A stretch of 54,106 nt of DNA from contig JAHEEC010000019.1 in NCBI GenBank assembly GCA_024640885.1, forward strand, positions 1-54,106. The letters run 5' to 3'. A program made the position numbers and the translations under genes. This stretch comes from Bacteroidota bacterium. GTDB taxonomy: Bacteria > Bacteroidota > Bacteroidia > Bacteroidales > GCA-2748055. Below, one piece after another: positions 1 to 9,436 of this stretch (the stretch's first letter is position 1; each line of letters begins with the position of its first letter). Under the pieces are notes generated by a model. The model saw only the letters and a program-made list of their open reading frames with translations, had not been told where the DNA came from and made no database searches.

Positions 1-2
1 GG

Positions 3-440
<438 letters not shown>

Positions 441-492
441 CCTGACTCTGCTTTTTCACATTTCTTTAACACTTTAGTATGTGTTTATTATT

Positions 493-500
493 TAGATTTG
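493..500 (+). promoter_or_regulatory. Bacteroidetes-type -7 element
   Basis: TAGATTTG matches the Bacteroidetes primary sigma -7 consensus TAnnTTTG exactly and ends 29 bases before the likely ATG of the small secreted protein. A convincing -33 TTTG at the usual 19-20 base spacing is not obvious (TTTA at 473-476 is 16 bases away). Inferred from consensus only. Confidence 0.45.
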
Positions 501-529
501 TTCTAAATTATATTTACCCTAACAAAAAT

Positions 530-961
530 ATGATGAAAAACATTGCACTTTTAGTACTTGCACTCTTTGCAAGCGCGCTGATGCAGGCCCAATCCGAGGA
601 GCCCAAAGCCCAGAAATATGATGACGTTACCTGGCACACTGTCACCGTAATTGATTTTCTACCGGGAAAAGTTGGCGAAGCCAAAGAGATAATTTCAAAA
701 TTCCAATCAGCAGGGGCAGCTGCCGGCACACCTGGACCGGTCCAGTACTGGTTCGAAACAGGCAAATATGACATGATGGTCATCTGGGAGCTGAAAGAGG
801 GACCCGCTGATCTTGAATGGAGCTGGAGCCCCGACGGGGTTAAATGGTGGAAAGCACTTGTGGCCCAGGAGGGATCCGAGGAAGCTGCCACCAAACTGCA
901 GGATAGATACACATCCCTGGTGGTCTCTTCCAACACCAACGTGGCCAGAAAGAAAAAATAG
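530..961 (+). CDS. Small secreted protein, possibly dimeric alpha/beta-barrel (ABM-like)
   Basis: About 143 residues with an N-terminal signal peptide (MMKNIALLVLALFASA followed by LMQAQ), so probably periplasmic or outer-membrane-associated. ATG codons at 530 and 533 both suit; a longer reading from a GTG at 479 would put hydrophilic residues before the signal peptide and is unlikely. The mature part holds VTVIDFLPGKVGEAKEI, then a QYWFETGKYDMMVIWEL strand pair and a long C-terminal helix. That pattern recalls ferredoxin-like dimeric barrel proteins (NIPSNAP/ABM type), but I do not recognise the family with certainty. A Bacteroidetes -7 element precedes it and a strong terminator follows, so it is likely monocistronic. 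Confidence 0.75.
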   Translation: MMKNIALLVLALFASALMQAQSEEPKAQKYDDVTWHTVTVIDFLPGKVGEAKEIISKFQSAGAAAGTPGPVQYWFETGKYDMMVIWELKEGPADLEWSWSPDGVKWWKALVAQEGSEEAATKLQDRYTSLVVSSNTNVARKKK

Positions 962-985
962 GGAACCAATTGACGCCTATTTATT

Positions 986-1018
986 AAGCCTTCCGCAATG
1001 CGGAAGGCTTTTTTTTTT
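986..1018 (+). terminator. Rho-independent terminator after the small secreted protein
   Basis: A perfect 11-base-pair stem (986-996 pairing with 1000-1010, AAGCCTTCCGC / GCGGAAGGCTT) with a 3-base AAT loop, followed at once by a T tract to 1018. It lies 25 bases after the stop codon at 961 and separates this gene from ppk2. This is the clearest terminator in the window. Confidence 0.92.
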
Positions 1019-1044
1019 AAATTAGTGTCAAACCTCCCGCAATC

Positions 1045-1875
1045 ATGAGCAAGGGCCATAAACAGAAAAAATCCGAGAACTCCGGGCCGGAGCGCAAATT
1101 AAGCCGGCTCGATAAGAAATTCTATTTTAAGGAACTCGAACAGCTGCAGCTTGAACTGGTAAAAATGCATGAGTGGGTTAAGGCCAAAGAGATGCGGGTG
1201 GTGGTGCTGTTTGAAGGAAGGGATGCAGCCGGAAAAGGGGGCGTGATCAAGCGGATCAATCAGCGCCTTAACCCCAGGATTTGCAGGGTTGTGGCGCTGG
1301 GGGTGCCCACAGAGAGGGAGGTCAGCCAGTGGTATTTTCAGCGCTACGTGACCCATCTCCCCGCTGCCGGGGAGATCGTACTGTTTGACCGGAGCTGGTA
1401 CAACAGGGCCGGTGTTGAACATGTGATGGGATTCTGCACCGATGAGGAGTATTGGGACTACCTTCGCTCCTGTCCACGCTTTGAAGAGATGCTGATCCAT
1501 TCCGGAATCACTGTGATCAAATACTGGTTCTCGGTGAGTGATGAAGAGCAGGAGAAAAGGTTCAGGGAAAGAATTAACGATCCCCTGAAAAGATGGAAAT
1601 TCAGTGAAATGGACCTGGAATCAAGAACCAGGTGGAGCGAATACAGCAAGGCCAAGGATGAGATGTTCGCCTATACGGATACAAAAATCTGCCCCTGGTA
1701 CGTGGTCAATGCAGATGATAAACGGAAGGCCCGTCTCAACACCATTCACCACCTGCTGTCGCTGATCCCGTACGAGGAGATCAAGCATAAGAAGATAGAC
1801 CTTGTTCCAATTAACATGGAGGGATATGTAAGGCCTCCCCTGTCGGAACAGACCTTTATACCTGAAATTTATTAA
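1045..1875 (+). CDS. ppk2: Polyphosphate kinase 2 family protein
   Basis: 276 residues. PPK2 enzymes transfer phosphate between polyphosphate and nucleoside diphosphates (or monophosphates in other classes) in the cytoplasm. Motifs: Walker A GRDAAGKGG at residues 58-66, VPTEREVSQWYFQRYV at about 87-102, and Walker B-like LFDRSWYNRAGVEHVMGF at about 113-130. A single PPK2 domain of this length is typical of class I, which favours NDP to NTP, but class cannot be fixed by eye. The short charged N-terminus (lysine-rich, residues 1-25) is usual. The gene starts shortly after a terminator and is followed 14 bases on by a cupin gene, perhaps co-transcribed. Confidence 0.93.
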   Translation: MSKGHKQKKSENSGPERKLSRLDKKFYFKELEQLQLELVKMHEWVKAKEMRVVVLFEGRDAAGKGGVIKRINQRLNPRICRVVALGVPTEREVSQWYFQRYVTHLPAAGEIVLFDRSWYNRAGVEHVMGFCTDEEYWDYLRSCPRFEEMLIHSGITVIKYWFSVSDEEQEKRFRERINDPLKRWKFSEMDLESRTRWSEYSKAKDEMFAYTDTKICPWYVVNADDKRKARLNTIHHLLSLIPYEEIKHKKIDLVPINMEGYVRPPLSEQTFIPEIY

Positions 1876-1889
1876 TTCCCCGGAATCGC

Positions 1890-2228
1890 ATGCATCCGTT
1901 TTATCCAGAAATCATTGAGAATCTGCCCGAGGCAGAGATCCCCTTCAAGGGTGTAAGGGGGTGGCTCTCCCAGGGAAAGGATCACCAGATCGTATTCTTT
2001 GAAATTGAACCCATCGCTGAAGTTAGCGCCCATAAGCATGGGGCACAATGGGGCGTGCTCTTTGAGGGTGAGATGGATATGACCATCGGGGACGAGACTA
2101 AGACCTACCGCAAAGGCGACCATTACTTTATTCCGGAGGGCGTGGTCCATTCAGCCTCCTTTAAAAAGAGGACCTGGCTCATGGATTTTTTTGCCGACAG
2201 CAACCGTTACGTCGCAAAGATTCGTTGA
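1890..2228 (+). CDS. Cupin-domain protein
   Basis: 112-residue single-domain cupin. Motif 1 is recognisable as AEVSAHKHGAQWGVLFEGEMDMTIG with metal-ligand candidates H and E, and motif 2 as GDHYFIPEGVVHSASFKK with the second histidine. Small cupins of this kind bind a divalent metal and often a small organic ligand; nothing here fixes the substrate. It follows ppk2 by 14 bases, which suggests one transcript. Function unknown beyond the fold. Confidence 0.85.
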   Translation: MHPFYPEIIENLPEAEIPFKGVRGWLSQGKDHQIVFFEIEPIAEVSAHKHGAQWGVLFEGEMDMTIGDETKTYRKGDHYFIPEGVVHSASFKKRTWLMDFFADSNRYVAKIR

Positions 2229-2331
2229 ATCATTGAAAAACTTTTATGAACCGGCAATCCCGCAGATCACTTTTTTGTACATTGAATGCCAATTGTTCTT
2301 CACTCCATAATCAAATCAATAAAATAATAAA

Positions 2332-2979
2332 ATGATACTTAAAAGCGCTACTACTCTAGCCCTCTCCCTTTTTCTCCTGTCGTGCAGCACCGACAATAAG
2401 GTCATGGTATTTAATGGCAAGAACCTTGAGAACTGGACCTTTTTTACCGATGCCCCCGATGTGGATCCGGAAGGGTTGTTCTGGGTGGAGGATGGAATGA
2501 TCCTCACTTCCGGTATCCCCAACGGGTATATCCGTACCAGGGATAGTTACAGCAATTATAAGCTGCACGTGGAGTGGAGATGGACAGAAGAGCCCACCAA
2601 CAGCGGGGTTTTGATTCATGTCCAGGGTCCTGATATGATCTGGCCCCACTGCATTGAATGCCAGTTGATGCATGAGCATGCCGGTGACCTGGTGCTTATG
2701 GGTGCAGGTTCCGGAATCACCATAGGGGATTCCACTTACCTGATCACCTCAGAGGAGAGGCGTTATTCCGCGATTCCAAAATTTGAGGATCCCAGCGAGA
2801 AACCTGCGGGTGAATGGAACAGTTACGACATCACTTCACTTGATGGAGACCTGGAAGTCCTGGTCAACGGTGTATTGCAGCATAAGGGATCCGGATTGAC
2901 CCTTTCACAGGGAAACATCCTTTTGCAGTCGGAAGGTTCTCCCATCCAGTTCCGGAACATCTACCTGGAACCCCTTTAA
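2332..2979 (+). CDS. DUF1080 (3-keto-disaccharide hydrolase-like) lipoprotein
   Basis: 215 residues. The N-terminus (hydrophobic stretch then LLSCSTDN) is a lipoprotein signal peptide, so the protein is probably anchored in the envelope. The mature part shows the DUF1080 pattern: MVFNGKNLENWTF, then WVEDGMILTSG, FRTRDSYSNYKLHVEWRW-type strand, NSGVLIHVQGPD, IECQLM, and a final IQFRNIYLEPL strand. This concanavalin-like beta-sandwich family includes enzymes acting on 3-keto-glycosides; many members are annotated only as DUF1080. The substrate is unknown. An M28 peptidase gene converges on its 3' end. Confidence 0.88.
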   Translation: MILKSATTLALSLFLLSCSTDNKVMVFNGKNLENWTFFTDAPDVDPEGLFWVEDGMILTSGIPNGYIRTRDSYSNYKLHVEWRWTEEPTNSGVLIHVQGPDMIWPHCIECQLMHEHAGDLVLMGAGSGITIGDSTYLITSEERRYSAIPKFEDPSEKPAGEWNSYDITSLDGDLEVLVNGVLQHKGSGLTLSQGNILLQSEGSPIQFRNIYLEPL

Positions 2980-3015
2980 CAGCCTGTGAAAACGCAATGA
3001 TCCATTGCAGGACAA

Positions 3016-4653
3016 TCACCAGCCGGACATGGGGTTGTCCACTTCAATGGCTCCTTTATACCGGGCCACATTGTACCCTGCCTGAAAGCAAAACCTGGTC
3101 ATCCTGAGGTATTTATCATAGTCGATCTTTGACTCCTCATCGGTGATGGCATGGTAGTCATTGTGGGTACCCGTGGAGTAGAAGAGGACAGGAATATCCT
3201 TCCGTGCAAAATTGATGTGGTCGCTCCTGTAGAAATAGCGCTCCGGGTGCTCCGGATCATTGTAGTTATAATTACCCACCAAACCAGCCTGATCAAGTGT
3301 GCTTTTATTGATCTCCATGAGCACCTTGCTCTGCAGTGCCCCGATCACCTTCACCGTGTCTCCTCCCACAATGGTAAGTCCCTCCCGGGTGCTCGCCACA
3401 TCATCTGCAGATTTTGTCCTACCGATCATATCCAGGTTAATGACCGTAACTATATGCGATTCGGGTACCAGGGGATGATCGGCAAAATAGCTTGATCCGA
3501 ACAATCCAATCTCCTCGGCCGAGACCCAAAGGATCCCGATGCTTCGCTTCGGTGGCTTTTTTTCTGTTAAGAAGGCTTCGGCAATCTCGATGAGCGCCAC
3601 AGTTCCGGAAGCATTGTCATCTGCCCCGTTGAATACAGCGCCATGGCCATCGGTTCCCATGTGATCATAATGGGCCACATAGATCACCACTTCATCCTTC
3701 AGCACAGGATCGCTTCCTTCAATCAGTCCAAATATGTTGAAAACCTCCAGGTCATCAATATTCATTTTCAGTTCCATCTTAAGGCTCGTGCCTTCAAGCA
3801 AAAAGGATCGGGGTTTCAGGTTCCGGTCAATCTCCTGCTGCAACTCTTTCAGTGACATCCCCGATGCCGCCAGCAACTGATCAGCAAGGCTTCTGTGGAT
3901 GAGCATATTTACAGGAGATCTGCCCTCCGGAGAATCGCCTGCCCCGGGTTCCTTCAGACTCATGGATTTGCTCAGGTAATCAGCATATCCCGGGCTGATG
4001 TCCCCTATGGTTTCAATCCCCGATTTTGGATCAAAGACCATCAGCACAGCTTTTGGATTCTGTGCATTTATATACTTTAGCTTATTGCGGTAACTCATCA
4101 TTCCGCCCCACTTCCTCTCCCCGAACTGGAAGCTGGTACCCTCCTCGTTCATGGGCGCCCTGCTCATGATCAGCACCACTTTTCCCCGGATATCCAGATT
4201 TTCAAGATCATTGTAACCGTTCTCTTCATCGGTGATCCCGTATCCTGCAAATACCACCTCCCCTTCGATACTGACCTTCTCCCCATCCATTTCGGAAAGC
4301 ATGTAGAAAGGATCCGTATTGATCACCGGATCATTCCCGGATCTTTGAATGGAGCTGAAGCTATGTGCACTGTCCATGTTTTTTTCACGGATGACATAGG
4401 GTTGCATAAATCCGCTTCCGGCCGGGGCTGGTTTCAGACCAACCCTATCAGCCTGCACGGCAAGGTACCTTGCAGCAACCTCAAGCCCGGGTTCTCCCGT
4501 GTTCCTCCCCTGGAGTTCATCGGAAGCAAGGAACATCATGTGTGTTTTCAGGTCATGGGTGGTGATGGAGGCCGCCCCCTTTTTCTGGGCCTGGAGGGGC
4601 GTAAATAAATTTGCAATAAATAGAGTAGCACAAAGGCACAAGATCCTGTTCAT
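3016..4653 (-). CDS. M28 family metallopeptidase with PA-domain insertion
   Basis: About 545 residues from the ATG at 4653, which directly precedes a signal peptide (MNRILCLCATLFIANLF, cleavage near LQAQ); an upstream in-frame start would add a non-signal leader. The catalytic domain carries the di-zinc set of M28: HYDHMG (His about 328), GADDNASG (Asp about 345), AEEIGL, NLDMIGR, and a late NDYH histidine. Between the N-terminal part and these motifs lies a region like a PA domain (GEVVFAGYGI, GKVVLIMSRAP). Likely an exported aminopeptidase or carboxypeptidase. Transcribed away from the KamA-family gene upstream, with 91 bases between them. Confidence 0.92.
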   Translation of the reverse strand: MNRILCLCATLFIANLFTPLQAQKKGAASITTHDLKTHMMFLASDELQGRNTGEPGLEVAARYLAVQADRVGLKPAPAGSGFMQPYVIREKNMDSAHSFSSIQRSGNDPVINTDPFYMLSEMDGEKVSIEGEVVFAGYGITDEENGYNDLENLDIRGKVVLIMSRAPMNEEGTSFQFGERKWGGMMSYRNKLKYINAQNPKAVLMVFDPKSGIETIGDISPGYADYLSKSMSLKEPGAGDSPEGRSPVNMLIHRSLADQLLAASGMSLKELQQEIDRNLKPRSFLLEGTSLKMELKMNIDDLEVFNIFGLIEGSDPVLKDEVVIYVAHYDHMGTDGHGAVFNGADDNASGTVALIEIAEAFLTEKKPPKRSIGILWVSAEEIGLFGSSYFADHPLVPESHIVTVINLDMIGRTKSADDVASTREGLTIVGGDTVKVIGALQSKVLMEINKSTLDQAGLVGNYNYNDPEHPERYFYRSDHINFARKDIPVLFYSTGTHNDYHAITDEESKIDYDKYLRMTRFCFQAGYNVARYKGAIEVDNPMSGW

Positions 4654-4744
4654 GGGTACGATATAAAATTGGATATCAGGAAAGCTGCACAACAGCCTCA
4701 ATTATCGCCCATAATATAGGAATAAAATATCGATTTGATGGGGA

Positions 4745-6931
4745 TCAGATCTCCAGGTTGGTCATCTCCTCTGTAGTCTCAAACTCATATGCCGGGTAAT
4801 CATACAGCGGGATCCGGTGCTCGGTCTGGCCCAGTGAATACCCGTACAATCCTTCATAGTCATCCCGGTTCTCTCCAAGCTCTTCCAGCTGCCGAAGGTA
4901 CTCCTGGATTGATTTTGATTCAATGATGATCACTTTTCCCATTGAATGAATAATCGGGCTGTGGCGCCTGGTTTCATCATGGTCAAATTCAAGGATTCTC
5001 CGGCCATACCGGGTAATTCCAATTACCCTGAATGTCATGCTTTTACCCACTCCCGGAAGGTTCAGTACATTCCGGTCAGTGGCCAGGAATGGAAGGCCGG
5101 CAAACCTCCTCAGGGCCTCTATGTTCTCCACCATCAGGTGGGCCTCCTCCGGGAATTTGCGGATCTCATCATAATATTTCTCTTCAATCTGACCGGCCAC
5201 CTTCTCCTCCAGCTGTTCCTGGACCACCCTGGCATTGGGTGCAAACCCGGAATTGTTCTCCATATAGCCTTTGACGGTGAAGGTATAATAGGGGAGCACA
5301 CCCACATCATTCAATACCTTTCTAAGCTTGGCTGAATGCCCCCGCCTTGATGCTGCGGTAGTAAAGACAAGCTGGTTGGTCACCGTCCAGCCGGCTGCTA
5401 TGAGGCGTTGGATGGCCATGGAGGATTCAGGGGTTACCTCCATGGGTGATTCGAAATGGGTTTGAATGAGGAATTGTGTGATACCTGCATTCACTGCTTT
5501 CTCCTTGAAATCCTTCAGGATATTCACCAGGGCGAGAGAGATCCGCTGGGGCAGGTATGCAGGAAGACGGGTCCCTATCCTGATCCTCACAAGTTCAGCC
5601 ATTTTCTTCCCCTGGGGTAATGATTCATTCCTCTTTGCCTTTCGCAGTGCCATCTCGCAGATCTCTTCAAGCAGCAACTTCAGGGAGTGGTCCGAACTCA
5701 TCAAACCATCTCCGCCGGTAATCAGGATATCCTTCAACTGGGTATCCTCTTCAAAGTATTGCATCAATCCTTTCAGCTTCTCACCCCATTTCTCATCGGG
5801 GGAGAGCTTCTCCAGGTTGAAATTGAGACGCCCCCCCTGGAAATCATACATCCGCTGGCAGGTTGCACATAATCCGCCGCATGCCCTTCCCAGGGTATCG
5901 GGGATGAGAATGGCCACCTCAGGGTACCTCCTGTGGATGTTGTGCCCCTCGGGAAGCAACCACCCGGCCACGTTGGGCTTTCCCGGTTCCACTTTGTCCT
6001 CTTTCTCCCAGGCAACGATCTTACCGAACTCTTCTACGAGCTGACTGCTGTAGAGGATATAGTACCTGATTGCCAGGTCGGCTCCTACGGCAAAATAGGG
6101 TACCCTGACATGGAGCAGGGAGAGGTAATAGGGATTTACAAAGAAGGGGATCCCTGCCGCTTCAGCATCCTTCAGGATTTTCATGGTATCCGGGTCCAGG
6201 GAGTGGTCGAGCATCCTGTTCAGGAGTTCGGGGGACCTTACGGCGAAGCTCAGATGGAACCTGTAATCTTCCCACCAGCGCTCCATTTTTTCAAACTTTT
6301 CAGCCTTTCTCATGCCGGGTTCAAAGAAATACCTTGAACTCTTTATCTCACCCCCGTCAATAAGCTTCATAATGACCCCCATGATCCGCAGTTTGTTCTC
6401 TTCCCTTAATTGAACGATGCGCAGATCAAGACCGGAAGGATACCGATCCATCCATGAGACAATCCTTTCGGTGGAAATATCCTGACGTTTGCTCTCTCCC
6501 CTCAGCTGCCGGAAAAGCATGATCATGTCCATGAAGAAATCGGGTTTGGCCCCACCTGTGCCCTTGTTTACCGCCAGCCAGATCAATCGAAGGGGGTTGC
6601 TCACCGCAATTTCACCCCGCAGGTTCTGGTCCGGATACTCCCTGCCCGCATGGTCTATATAATCGAGGAGCCTGATGATGGCATAGTCGCGCCATTCAAG
6701 TTTTTCGAACAACTCCCTGGTGGAATGCCTGGCATGGTAAAACCTGAATGCATTCTCCCTGTCCTTTAGATTTTTTTCGATCCATTCCCTCACCCCGACC
6801 ACCACCTCGGTTTCATTCTTGGAATTCCTGAGGATCTCCTCCAGTTCCGGATTTTCGTTCAGGAGCTGCTTGAGCAGTTTGTGGGACCTGACATTAATGG
6901 CAATCCTGTCCAGTTTTTCAATTTCTGTCAT
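4745..6931 (-). CDS. Long KamA-family radical SAM protein
   Basis: 728 residues. The radical SAM cluster motif is CGGLCATC (Cys351, Cys355, Cys358), followed by ITGGDGLMSSD (about 405) and RIGTRLPAYLPQRI (about 451), which mirror the lysine 2,3-aminomutase fold. A GVGKS segment puts Lys630 where KamA carries its PLP-binding lysine. About 320 residues precede the KamA-like core, roughly twice the usual leader, and a C-terminal tail of about 90 residues is rich in Asp/Glu/Tyr. Aminomutase activity is possible but unproven, since the substrate-binding aspartates of canonical KamA are not evident. It is monocistronic, with a good -7 element 16 bases upstream. Confidence 0.85.
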   Translation of the reverse strand: MTEIEKLDRIAINVRSHKLLKQLLNENPELEEILRNSKNETEVVVGVREWIEKNLKDRENAFRFYHARHSTRELFEKLEWRDYAIIRLLDYIDHAGREYPDQNLRGEIAVSNPLRLIWLAVNKGTGGAKPDFFMDMIMLFRQLRGESKRQDISTERIVSWMDRYPSGLDLRIVQLREENKLRIMGVIMKLIDGGEIKSSRYFFEPGMRKAEKFEKMERWWEDYRFHLSFAVRSPELLNRMLDHSLDPDTMKILKDAEAAGIPFFVNPYYLSLLHVRVPYFAVGADLAIRYYILYSSQLVEEFGKIVAWEKEDKVEPGKPNVAGWLLPEGHNIHRRYPEVAILIPDTLGRACGGLCATCQRMYDFQGGRLNFNLEKLSPDEKWGEKLKGLMQYFEEDTQLKDILITGGDGLMSSDHSLKLLLEEICEMALRKAKRNESLPQGKKMAELVRIRIGTRLPAYLPQRISLALVNILKDFKEKAVNAGITQFLIQTHFESPMEVTPESSMAIQRLIAAGWTVTNQLVFTTAASRRGHSAKLRKVLNDVGVLPYYTFTVKGYMENNSGFAPNARVVQEQLEEKVAGQIEEKYYDEIRKFPEEAHLMVENIEALRRFAGLPFLATDRNVLNLPGVGKSMTFRVIGITRYGRRILEFDHDETRRHSPIIHSMGKVIIIESKSIQEYLRQLEELGENRDDYEGLYGYSLGQTEHRIPLYDYPAYEFETTEEMTNLEI

Positions 6932-6947
6932 GACAGGTATTTTAACC

Positions 6948-6955
6948 CAAATTTA
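6948..6955 (-). promoter_or_regulatory. -7 element for the long KamA-family gene
   Basis: On the minus strand the bases read TAAATTTG, an exact TAnnTTTG match, 16 bases before the ATG at 6931. The -33 element is weak (CTTG about 22 bases further upstream). Predicted from consensus. Confidence 0.5.
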
Positions 6956-7006
6956 ACCCAAAAAAGGTACATGAATCAAGTGGGGATTCACACCGGTTTT
7001 TTGTTT

Positions 7007-7014
7007 ACTTTTGA
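7007..7014 (+). promoter_or_regulatory. -7 element for pgi
   Basis: TACTTTTG matches TAnnTTTG exactly and lies 41 bases before the ATG of pgi at 7056. It faces away from the minus-strand element at 6948-6955, so this 124-base gap holds divergent promoters. No clear -33 TTTG. Confidence 0.5.
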
Positions 7015-7055
7015 ATCCAATAATCCATCTTTTTAAACCATTGGACCCATTGCAC

Positions 7056-8399
7056 ATGGAACAGATCAAACTTGATATATCGCGGGTTTATGATTTCATT
7101 TCTGAAGATGAAATCCACAAACTCGCGCGGGAGACCGCAGAAGCACAGAGGAGTCTATACAAGGGAGACGGGGCCGGGAACGATTTTCTGGGCTGGCTCA
7201 ACCTGCCCTCCACGATCACTGACCAGCTCATCTCTGAGATTGAAGGAGCCGTGTCGGACCTGAAAGAGATCAGCGACCTGGTGGTGGTGATTGGCATCGG
7301 AGGCTCATACCTGGGTGCCCGGGCCGTAAATGATGCCCTTGCACACAATTTTGCGGGCCTGAGAAAAGACCGCAGGGATCCCTTGATGCTTTTTGCGGGC
7401 CATCATATCGGAGAGGATTATATGCACGAATTGCTTCAATTGCTGGACCATCGGAGCTATTCCATTGTGGTGATCTCCAAATCGGGAACAACCACCGAAC
7501 CGGCCCTTGCATTCCGGATCCTCAAGGAGCACCTGGAGCAGAAGCTGGGGAAAGCTGAAGCTTCAGGCAGGATCATTGCTGTAACTGACTCCAGCAAGGG
7601 CGCCCTGAGGCAGCTGGCAGATGAAAAGGGCTACCGCAGTTTTGTGATCCCCGATGATATCGGTGGCAGGTTTTCGGTTCTGACCCCCGTGGGACTGGTT
7701 CCCCTTGCTTTTGCCGGGGTGGATATCCGGCAGCTGGTGAAAGGAGCACAGGCCTCAGGTCAACGATGCACCCCTGGAGTTCCCTTTGAGGAAAATCCAT
7801 CTGCCCTCTACGCAGCCACCCGAAATGCCCTCTACAGATCGGGAAAAAAAATTGAGATCCTGGTGAATTACAACAACAAGTTGCACTACGTGTCAGAATG
7901 GTGGAAACAGCTGTTCGGGGAGAGTGAGGGAAAAAAGGGCAGGGGAATTTATCCGGCCTCGGTGGATAATTCAACAGATCTCCATTCCATGGGACAATAC
8001 ATCCAGGAGGGGGAACGCATCCTGTTCGAAACCGTCATCAGTGTGGAGCAGTCAAACCACAAAATGCAGATTCCCGGGGAATCGGACGACCTGGATCAGC
8101 TCAATTATCTGGCAGGCAAGCACATTGATCATGTCAACAAGATGGCAGAGCTGGGAACCATCCTGGCCCACCTTGACGGGGGAGTCCCAAACATCAGGAT
8201 CTCGGTCCCCAGGCTCAGTGAGTATCACCTGGGTGAATTGCTCTATTTTTTCGAAAATGCGTGTGGAATAAGCGGTTATATGTTGGGCATCAATCCCTTT
8301 GATCAACCCGGTGTGGAGGCATATAAAAAGAACATGTTTGCCCTGCTGGAGAAACCGGGGTTTGAAAAGGAAACCGCAAATATCAAGTCGAGGCTATAG
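7056..8399 (+). CDS. pgi: Glucose-6-phosphate isomerase
   Basis: 447 residues from the ATG at 7056 ([12 protein letters not shown]); an in-frame TTG at 7011 overlaps the promoter element and is rejected. It interconverts glucose 6-phosphate and fructose 6-phosphate in glycolysis and gluconeogenesis. Signature segments: [47 protein letters not shown], and a C-terminal [15 protein letters not shown]. The length and sequence pattern are those of the short bacterial form seen in Firmicutes and Bacteroidetes. The downstream DMT permease follows after 49 bases. Confidence 0.97.
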   Translation: MEQIKLDISRVYDFISEDEIHKLARETAEAQRSLYKGDGAGNDFLGWLNLPSTITDQLISEIEGAVSDLKEISDLVVVIGIGGSYLGARAVNDALAHNFAGLRKDRRDPLMLFAGHHIGEDYMHELLQLLDHRSYSIVVISKSGTTTEPALAFRILKEHLEQKLGKAEASGRIIAVTDSSKGALRQLADEKGYRSFVIPDDIGGRFSVLTPVGLVPLAFAGVDIRQLVKGAQASGQRCTPGVPFEENPSALYAATRNALYRSGKKIEILVNYNNKLHYVSEWWKQLFGESEGKKGRGIYPASVDNSTDLHSMGQYIQEGERILFETVISVEQSNHKMQIPGESDDLDQLNYLAGKHIDHVNKMAELGTILAHLDGGVPNIRISVPRLSEYHLGELLYFFENACGISGYMLGINPFDQPGVEAYKKNMFALLEKPGFEKETANIKSRL

Positions 8400-8448
8400 A
8401 TCTTCCGGAAAAGTCCCACAGGCCGTTCCGTCCACCTATTTTTATGAA

Positions 8449-9408
8449 ATGATGAAGGATCCATTCCCGGGCATACAACCCACAGTGAAGGGCCTTACCC
8501 TGGCACTTCTCGCCACCCTGGGAATGGCCAACGTATATGTCTTCTCCAAGGCAGCATTGCTGGAGGTGAGCTATTTCCAGTTCCAGTTCTTCTGGTTTGG
8601 TTTCGCCCTCATCTGGATCGTTCCATTCATGGGTATCACAGGCGTGATCAGGAAAATTCATGGTCTGACCAGGGCATCCCGAATCACACTGGTGGTGATG
8701 GGTTTCCTTGAACTGGGTGCCGCCAGTACACTTTTTCTATCCATCCAGCTGGCCGAAAATCCGACCACCATCTCGTTCCTTTCAAACCTCACTCCAATAT
8801 TTGTAACCCTTTTTGGGATCAGGTTCCTGGGGGAAAGGTTCAATGCGGTGGAGGCCGTAGGGATCATTCTGACCATCGGGGGGGTGATCCTCATTACCTA
8901 CACACGAGATGCCTCGCTTCAGGAGTTCTTCGGTAAAGGATCAGGTTGGATCCTTGTTTCATCGGTCCTCTCATCCATCAGCATTGTCACCGCCAAAAGC
9001 AGGATCAGGGATATTCATCCCGGGATCCTGACCATGAACAGGGTGGTCTTTCTGTTTGTCTTTGCTGCCGGTGCAATGATCATCCGTCAGGAAACCCTTC
9101 AGATATCCGGAAGGGCCGTGTTGAATATGGCCATTGGTTCCATGATGGGACCCTTCCTGACCGGGCTGGCCCAATACTGGTCATTGCGTTACATTGAGGC
9201 TTCCCGCTCCATGATCATCCAGTCCACCAGGAGCCTCTTCGTGCTGGTGGGCTCTATGATCTATCTCTCCATCCTTCCAGAAATGATGCAACTTACCGGT
9301 GGATTGATCACCATTACCGGGGTCATCGTAATGACATGGGGAAAAATGAGGTTCAGGCAGGCAAAAGGCAATAAAAAAGGCAGGAACCTTAAAAAGTCCC
9401 TGCCCTGA
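8449..9408 (+). CDS. DMT-superfamily (EamA) permease
   Basis: About 319 residues from the double ATG at 8449/8452. Ten hydrophobic segments are visible in two repeats of five, the EamA pattern: for example TLALLATLGMANVYVFSKAAL, FFWFGFALIWIVPFMG, and a late FLTGLAQYWSLRYIEASRS followed by two more helices. The tail is basic (KGNKKGRNLKKSLP). Such proteins move small metabolites across the inner membrane; the substrate cannot be read from sequence. It probably shares the pgi transcript. Its last codons contain the hairpin that ends the convergent hsp20 transcript. Confidence 0.88.
   Translation: MMKDPFPGIQPTVKGLTLALLATLGMANVYVFSKAALLEVSYFQFQFFWFGFALIWIVPFMGITGVIRKIHGLTRASRITLVVMGFLELGAASTLFLSIQLAENPTTISFLSNLTPIFVTLFGIRFLGERFNAVEAVGIILTIGGVILITYTRDASLQEFFGKGSGWILVSSVLSSISIVTAKSRIRDIHPGILTMNRVVFLFVFAAGAMIIRQETLQISGRAVLNMAIGSMMGPFLTGLAQYWSLRYIEASRSMIIQSTRSLFVLVGSMIYLSILPEMMQLTGGLITITGVIVMTWGKMRFRQAKGNKKGRNLKKSLP
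9373..9404 (-). terminator. Minus-strand terminator for hsp20, inside the permease gene
   Basis: Read on the minus strand, GGCAGGGAC (9404 downward) pairs with GTTCCTGCC (one mismatch), loop around TTTTTAAG, followed by TTTTTT at 9378-9373. It lies beyond the hsp20 stop at 9437 and inside the last codons of the converging permease gene. Only the minus strand has the T tract. Confidence 0.7.
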
Positions 9409-9436
9409 TCCAACTAACCAACTTCACTTTCGCAAC

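Noticed and set aside
514..1059. 181-codon minus-strand frame opposite the small secreted protein
   Set aside because: It runs through the strong terminator and into the ppk2 start, which is incompatible with a real gene; the plus-strand frame has a signal peptide and terminator.
2994..3008. GCAATG-ATC-CATTGC hairpin between the DUF1080 and M28 genes
   Set aside because: Six base pairs with a 3-base loop and no T tract; could be chance in a short convergent gap.
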